A stretch of DNA of 64,000 nucleotides from Tribonema minus (lineage: Eukaryota; Sar; Xanthophyceae; Tribonematales; Tribonemataceae): the NCBI GenBank assembly GCA_017506865.1, contig JAFCMP010000157.1, positions 62,001-126,000 on the forward strand. The letters run 5' to 3'. Every line of letters begins with the position of its first letter. The first letter of the stretch is position 1. The translations under genes and the position numbers were made by a program. Below, piece by piece: positions 58,962-64,000 of this stretch. The notes under the pieces are model-generated. The model made no database searches, had not been told where the DNA came from, and worked only from the letters and a program-made list of their open reading frames with translations.

Positions 58962-61900
58962 GACCCACCTCATGCCTGCAACGTGCTCACCCTTCGCGGT
59001 TGGAGTTTTGGAAAGCATTGGGAGCGGTGAATCAGCTGACCACTGTGCAAAGTGTACAGTTGCTGGACCTCCCAGCCAGTGCAGCTTTCCCTCAGGAAGG
59101 CTCCGATGTGGCCCATAGGCTGCTCGTGCAACAGTGTTACGTCGGCCTGTACGAGGTTTTGGCTGCTCACTTCCAGGGCGCCGGGCGCAGCTTCATCATT
59201 ACTGGCACCCAAGGTTAGCATGCCCTCAGGCTGATGAATCAGATGCATTGTGTTCAACTTGAAGCAGATGGCGGCAAGAGCTTCGATGCCGCGGCGTTTG
59301 GCACGATGCGTTTGACATCATCATTACAGGCACCCCACTGCCGCAGGTTAGCATGTCACTATGACCTGATGATGTATTTCAGAAAATGCTGATGGCGACG
59401 AGAGCGTGTATGCGTTAATCGTCATCACGGGCACCCAAGGTCAGTATGACGTGATGATGCATTTTGTTGATGGCGACGAGAGCATCTAATAGTATGCGTT
59501 CGGCATCCTCACAGGCACCCCAAATCAGCATGACCTGATGATGCCATCGGATGATGGACGATGTCGAAAGCGTTGACTCGGATGCGGTCGAATTTATGCA
59601 TTGTCAAAGGTGGAGCTTCATGTGACTTGTCTTGACATTATTTCTTCTTTGGCAATGTCTTGAGTGGGGTGCTATTAGCGCTGTTCAGCTACAGCTTGCG
59701 CCTCTAGAGTGCTAAGACGTCAAATGTTGTCACTGTTTTGACTTCCGCCCCCTTTGCACTTGCCACATACTTGGCAGCCCAGCTACTTGAGTTGGGGTAT
59801 TTGATTCGCTTCTTGGGTGCCCTGCTTCCACCGACAGAAATTGATTAGCCCTCATGAGCAACAGCATCTTCTCAAATTAATTTGGCAAGCATTGTGCGTG
59901 CACAAAGTTACCTTCAAGTTGGCTGTTTCGTCAGTACTTGCCAATCTCAGAATGTCCAGGGTATTTTCAAATAGACTGGTACCACTACTTCAAAACATAA
60001 GCAGACTCACTTGCAGCTGCTTCAACCGTGACCATATTCCCATGTCTTATCAGCACTTGATGTATGTGGCAACAGGATTTGTGAAGGTGTCACAGCTCTT
60101 TTTTGACGATAATGGAGCGTTAGCCATTGAGCTGCTTTGTCGATTGCTACGCTGTGCATCAGTTGTGCTGCACCGCTGCTCTCACGTGACCTTCCCCAGG
60201 CATTGGCAGGGGCTTGTTTCTGTACTAATCACTACTACTTCGAAGTATAAGCATTGTTTGTGCTAATCTGCACTGCTACTCCTACGTCACCTTTCCCAGG
60301 CATTGGCAAGAGCTTGTTATTGTACTCGTCATTACTTCATAGTATACATAAATGTGCACCATGTGTGCAAATCTGCTTCACTAGTCTTATACTTTGAAGT
60401 ATCACCTCTCGCAGGCATGAGCTTGTCCCTGTACTAATCACTACTATAGTATACATATACAGGCATCATTCGTGCAAATCTGCTTCACTAGTCTTATACT
60501 TTGAAGTATGACCTTTTGCAGGCATCGGCAAGAGCTTGCTCCTGTACTACGTAATGTGGCACCTGGCGCGAGCAGGTGCCACCGTGGTGTATGATCAGCG
60601 CGATACGGCCACAGTCATGTACGGACCACAAGGCGTGTATACAGGGGCTTTGGAAGAGTTTGGCCAAGCCCTGGATGATGCAGCTACATGGTGAGTGACC
60701 TGGTAATAAGGTGGCAAACACTGACATGACCGAATATCACGTGTATAATCTGCACTCTTTTTTGTATAGTTTGGTCCAGCAGAATGAAATTAAATTTTCT
60801 GCCTGTGCCTGATGGCTTTGGACTCTATTGCAAGCAACATACTATCCCCCACTTACCATCCCCCGTTGTACATCACCTGTGTGGGTCTGCAATGCAGCAT
60901 TGTGCTCTGTGTGCAGTTGCAGACACGGTCATTTCATTGGTATACTACTTCACGAGTGTGTTTGGCTGTTCTTAAGGTTTTGGCAATCAAATCGTCTGGT
61001 GTGTGAGATAGTACATAGCGTCTTGATTGCAAGTTCAATTCGGAACATGGCACATATGTGTTCCACCACATTTCCGACATCGTGCATAGTGCGGCTGACA
61101 CAACAAATCTGTTTTCTACTTCTATAGCACTTCCTCGGCAACGGTGGACGTTAAATGCCTATACTGAGCTGCAGTTTCGTCAGACCATGGACTGACCTTC
61201 ACATTCTGATCAGCGTGCTCCTGGACGTCTCTAGTCGTTGAACTGCTGTGTTTGCTGTGCTTACACTAGATGATGCAGTCTGTCTATACCACTCAGGCTA
61301 TTCACCCAAAGCAGTGTGCCACAGCGTGTTCTTGGAACTTGGCTGCCACTATTGTCCTTACTGAGCGCTGCTGCGCCACGGCCATTAACGCCTGTGTTTG
61401 TAACCTGGTGGTGCAGTTGTAGGTGCCCCAGGCATGTACCTGTGCCATAATTCATATGAATGCCGAACACCACTGTCTTGCCGTGTTGCGAAAGCATTTG
61501 GAAGAATACTTTGCAATATGTACAGCGGAGTGACCCTTGACTATCATTCAGTAATCTTGCCATGCTGTACGTCGAGAGACTGCCCCCAGCATACTTGGAT
61601 CTAGCGCATGCTATCAGTCAACTGCTGATCACTGCTCTGCCCCGGGCCCACGCCAACCTAGAGTGGAACAACGGCCACTAGAAGTATGTTGACGGCTCCA
61701 CAGCACCAGCTAAAATTTTCATGATGTTGCCCATCCTAGCGAAGCACACTGAGTGCAAGGCTGTGTTGCACGAATTCATGTTACTTTTACAGTGACTTGG
61801 CCAGACTGGCCAGTAGAGTTCCCATATCAAATATGTTTTGTCTGCGACAACAAGCTGTATTGTCACTCACTCCTCCTCCCCTTCTCCTCAGGGTGGGTCG

Positions 61901-63677
61901 TGTCTATTTGAACTGTACTGTACTGTACTGAACTGAACTCAACTGTACTGCTGCACTCTCTCTGCTCCATGCAGGTACCTTGTGGACGGCAAGCCCCCGA
62001 GGCCCGTGGCTGCAAAGACAGTGCTCGTCACATCTCTCGATTGGGATGACTGGAAGGTCAGTTACAGAACCGCACAAACAACAGGTGCACGACATGTCAT
62101 TATTGCAGGGCATATTGTGACGTGCTGACCATCATGGTGCTTCTTGTGAGAGTGATTGTTCTGGAGTAGGGATGAAAACCATTACGTATTGCATTGCGTG
62201 ATTGACGCAAGCTTACACATGCCATATGGAGTGGGAGAATGGCAGTTTTAGGGCCTTGTTAGGTGTGAGCTGGTCCCACTGACCAGCTGATTGGCTTGTG
62301 TGAGGCCTCACCGCCCGGCTTGATTACCTGAGCTGGTCGGGTCGAGCCCAGCATCTTGCTGGCTTTCGGCTGGCCTGAGTTCTGACCAGCAGCTCACTGA
62401 CAGGTGACTGTCAGAGCAGCCTGGCATCAGCAACTTCGACTCTTTTGAAGGCAGCCTGGCATCAGCAGCTTTGGCTTTTGAAAGAAAAGTCGGTCAAAGT
62501 CAGCGCCTGCAGCTGTCAAAGAAGGCGCCACTTCGTTGCGCCTGCAAGCTACTCTTCATTTTTCCCAGGCATACCAAGACATTTCCCCCCGTCCCATACT
62601 TCTGTGCTTGACACATCAGTAACCGAACGGCTCCACCGGATTGCCAACTTTGCTAAAGCCGGTCAGCTGAGCTGACATTGGATGAATAAAGTATACCTAC
62701 TCTACTGTTTTTGCTGTTCTTGTTTACTTTCAGTCCCAACTGATACTTTGGTGATGGCTACTAGCACTTTCGGAAAGATCGTGTTCTTTGTAGTTTTACA
62801 TCAGGGATTGCATAGATTGACAACGCTCAATACCTCCAATGCCTTCTCAATTCAAATTATCAATGTGCTGCATTTACTTTTGTGGTTTGCATTGTTAGCC
62901 TTGTCTTCCTTTGTGATAGCTTTCATTAGTTAGTTCAACATTTAGAATAATAGCTGCACTTCACTTCACCAAGTCTTGATTCCTGCAGACATAAGCACAT
63001 TAGCAGCTCGCTGACAGCCATGCGATTATGTTCCTTGTGCAATGCAGGAAGCGCAGAAGTGGCCAGGTTCACTCATCAGGCACATGCCGGTGTGGGAGCA
63101 AGATGAGATCCTTGCAGCTCGGGAGCTCATCTTCTCTAAGCGACCAGAGGAGGAGGTGCTGGAGAGATATCGTGTGTGGGGTGGCACACCGCGGTATGTC
63201 CTTCAGCTCACAGACATCGAGCACCAACGGCTGATCAAGCACGCCCTCAACGCGTGCAGCATCGACGAACTCCAGTCTTGCATGCTGAACATCAGCAAGG
63301 CTGCGCAAACCACCGAGTGGCTGCTGCACCTGTTGGTTGAATCCGACTTCACCAAGGGGCCGGTCGTTTTCGCCTCTGACTGGGTGAGAGATGAGCTCCT
63401 TCAGCAATACGTGCAGAGTCAGCACCACCAAGTGCGCGAATTTGCGGCTGCCGCCGGCGGGCCGCCCATTGTGGCGGACTTTAGAGCCAAGGTACAGGAG
63501 GGCCTGGCACAAAGCAGACATTTCAAAGTGGGGGTGACTTCTGGTGCCGAAACTCAAGTTGGTGCGCAGCGGAACCCCTTCACATTCCCGCCATTCGCTC
63601 CCTCCGTACCAGCAGGTCCGTGGGGCCAGCATGGCAGTGCGCACAAGAACGGCCAGTTTCAATCTGGCTGGTGGTGA
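58962..63677 (+). CDS. Crinkler/RHS-type P-loop NTPase, 5' unresolved
   Basis: Exons: 58962-59213, 60522-60690, 61975-62056, 63048-63677 (TGA), with phases 1, 2 and 0 at the three junctions all closing. It reads LEFWKALGAV, then a Walker A motif split between two exons (ITGTQ and GIGKSLLLYYVMWHLARAG), VVYDQRD, WYLVDGKPPRPV and KTVLVTSLDWDDWK. Then follow the diagnostic RHMPVWEQDEILAARELIFS and EEEVLERYRVWGGTPRYVL. Family knowledge: this matches the NTPase module of Crinkler and trypanosome retrotransposon-hot-spot (RHS) proteins, found in oomycetes, many algae and other protists, often as large families. Roles in conflict or effector biology have been proposed; the actual activity here is unknown. 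The frame ends soon after the WGG motif, shorter than usual; a downstream segment (63808-63948) resembles the missing part. Confidence 0.75.
59315..59545 (+). repeat. Donor-side copies of the exon ending in the Walker A half
   Basis: Three copies of ATCATNACNGGCACCC followed by GTTAGC, GTCAGT or a decayed form lie near 59322-59352, 59422-59446 and 59505-59530, in units of about 90-110 bp with TATGACNTGATGATG spacers. Confidence 0.8.
60180..60445 (+). repeat. Acceptor-side copies of the GIGKS exon
   Basis: Three copies of CAGGCATNGGCANGNGCTTG and TNTGTACTA lie near 60198, 60298 and 60414, before the real exon at 60522. Units are about 105-115 bp and include TACTTYGAAGTAT and GTGCAAATCTGC. Confidence 0.85.
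61913..61950 (+). repeat. (CTGTA)/(CTGAA) pentamer repeat
   Basis: GAACTGTACTGTACTGTACTG followed by GAACTGAACTCAACTGTAC, 25 bp before the acceptor of the exon at 61975. Confidence 0.8.
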
Positions 63678-63807
63678 ATGAACAAGCCCTTCAATCTAGA
63701 CATGCAGTGGTGCAGCCAAATATGTTGTTCCGGGCAACAGCGTCAAGCGACCATAAGGGATCGACGCGCGTGGCTTCGTAAATCCTGTTCGGGCGCTACG
63801 TGCAGGT

Positions 63808-63948
63808 GCCAACGATGTGCAGCTGTACTTTGTGGTCACTCCTGATGTCTTCAGTCGCTACACCAGCAGTTGGAGCACATCAGGGGTGATCTTCAACTTG
63901 AAGTTGAGGAGGAACTCGCATTCCATCCATTGCGCAGTTTGTGCTTAA
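63808..63948 (+). CDS. Possible additional C-terminal exon of the Crinkler/RHS-type gene
   Basis: After TACGTGCAG the sequence reads GANDVQLYFVVTPDVFSRYT in the phase seen at other G-split junctions here, then is open to TAA near 63948. DVQLYFVV followed by a Phe-rich helix is typical of the end of RHS/Crinkler NTPase regions. If it is real, the TGA at 63675 is bypassed by splicing from within the preceding exon, or the gene is disrupted. Confidence 0.4.
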   Translation, partial: ANDVQLYFVVTPDVFSRYTSSWSTSGVIFNLKLRRNSHSIHCAVCA

Positions 63949-64000
63949 GATCGCCTAACCATGCAACATGCACATTGTGCCACTCTGTGGCGATTCACGG

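Overview
This is nuclear DNA from a microbial eukaryote. Every confident gene is split by GT-AG introns (one GC-AG). The exons are GC-rich with long Ala, Gly and Gln runs. Human-type telomere repeats (TTAGGG/CCCTAA) are scattered through the introns. The gene content (AGC-type kinase, formamidase, PAPS-dependent carbohydrate sulfotransferase, Crinkler/RHS-type NTPase) would suit an alga or related protist, but I cannot name the lineage from the sequence.

Layout: (1) 23-10557 (+), AGC-family protein kinase, nine exons, 5' end outside the window. (2) 13356-18699 (-), secreted or membrane protein of unknown function; a candidate (+) exon lies inside one of its introns (about 16111-16334). (3) 18700-23909, repeat-rich and without a gene I can support. 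(4) 23910-39059 (+), complete formamidase in 15 exons: a 407-residue protein spread over 15 kb, including a 19-nt microexon. (5) 40341-41790 (-), two-exon protein of unknown function with an N-terminal coiled coil, and a weak coiled-coil candidate at 42178-42642 (+). (6) 44008-48333 (-), unspliced 4.3 kb reading frame for an armadillo/HEAT-like protein full of homopolymer runs. (7) 50964-54873 (-), carbohydrate sulfotransferase. (8) 58962-63677 (+), Crinkler/RHS-type P-loop NTPase, 5' end unresolved and a possible further exon near 63808. The genes do not form an obvious pathway or operon.

The most striking feature is a structural rule shared by the spliced genes. Introns are filled with tandem, decaying copies of the exon edges next to them. 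Downstream of an exon there are copies of its 3' end still carrying the splice donor. Upstream of an exon there are copies of the acceptor still joined to the exon's first bases. The true sites are consistently the outermost ones. With those sites the reading phases close exactly in the kinase, the formamidase and the resolved parts of the others. The simplest reading is intron growth by repeated tandem duplication across splice junctions, leaving arrays of decoy splice sites. Telomere-like tracts, long poly-C/poly-G tracts, a highly iterated near-palindrome (ACTTSAAGT) and two dispersed repeat families share the same introns.
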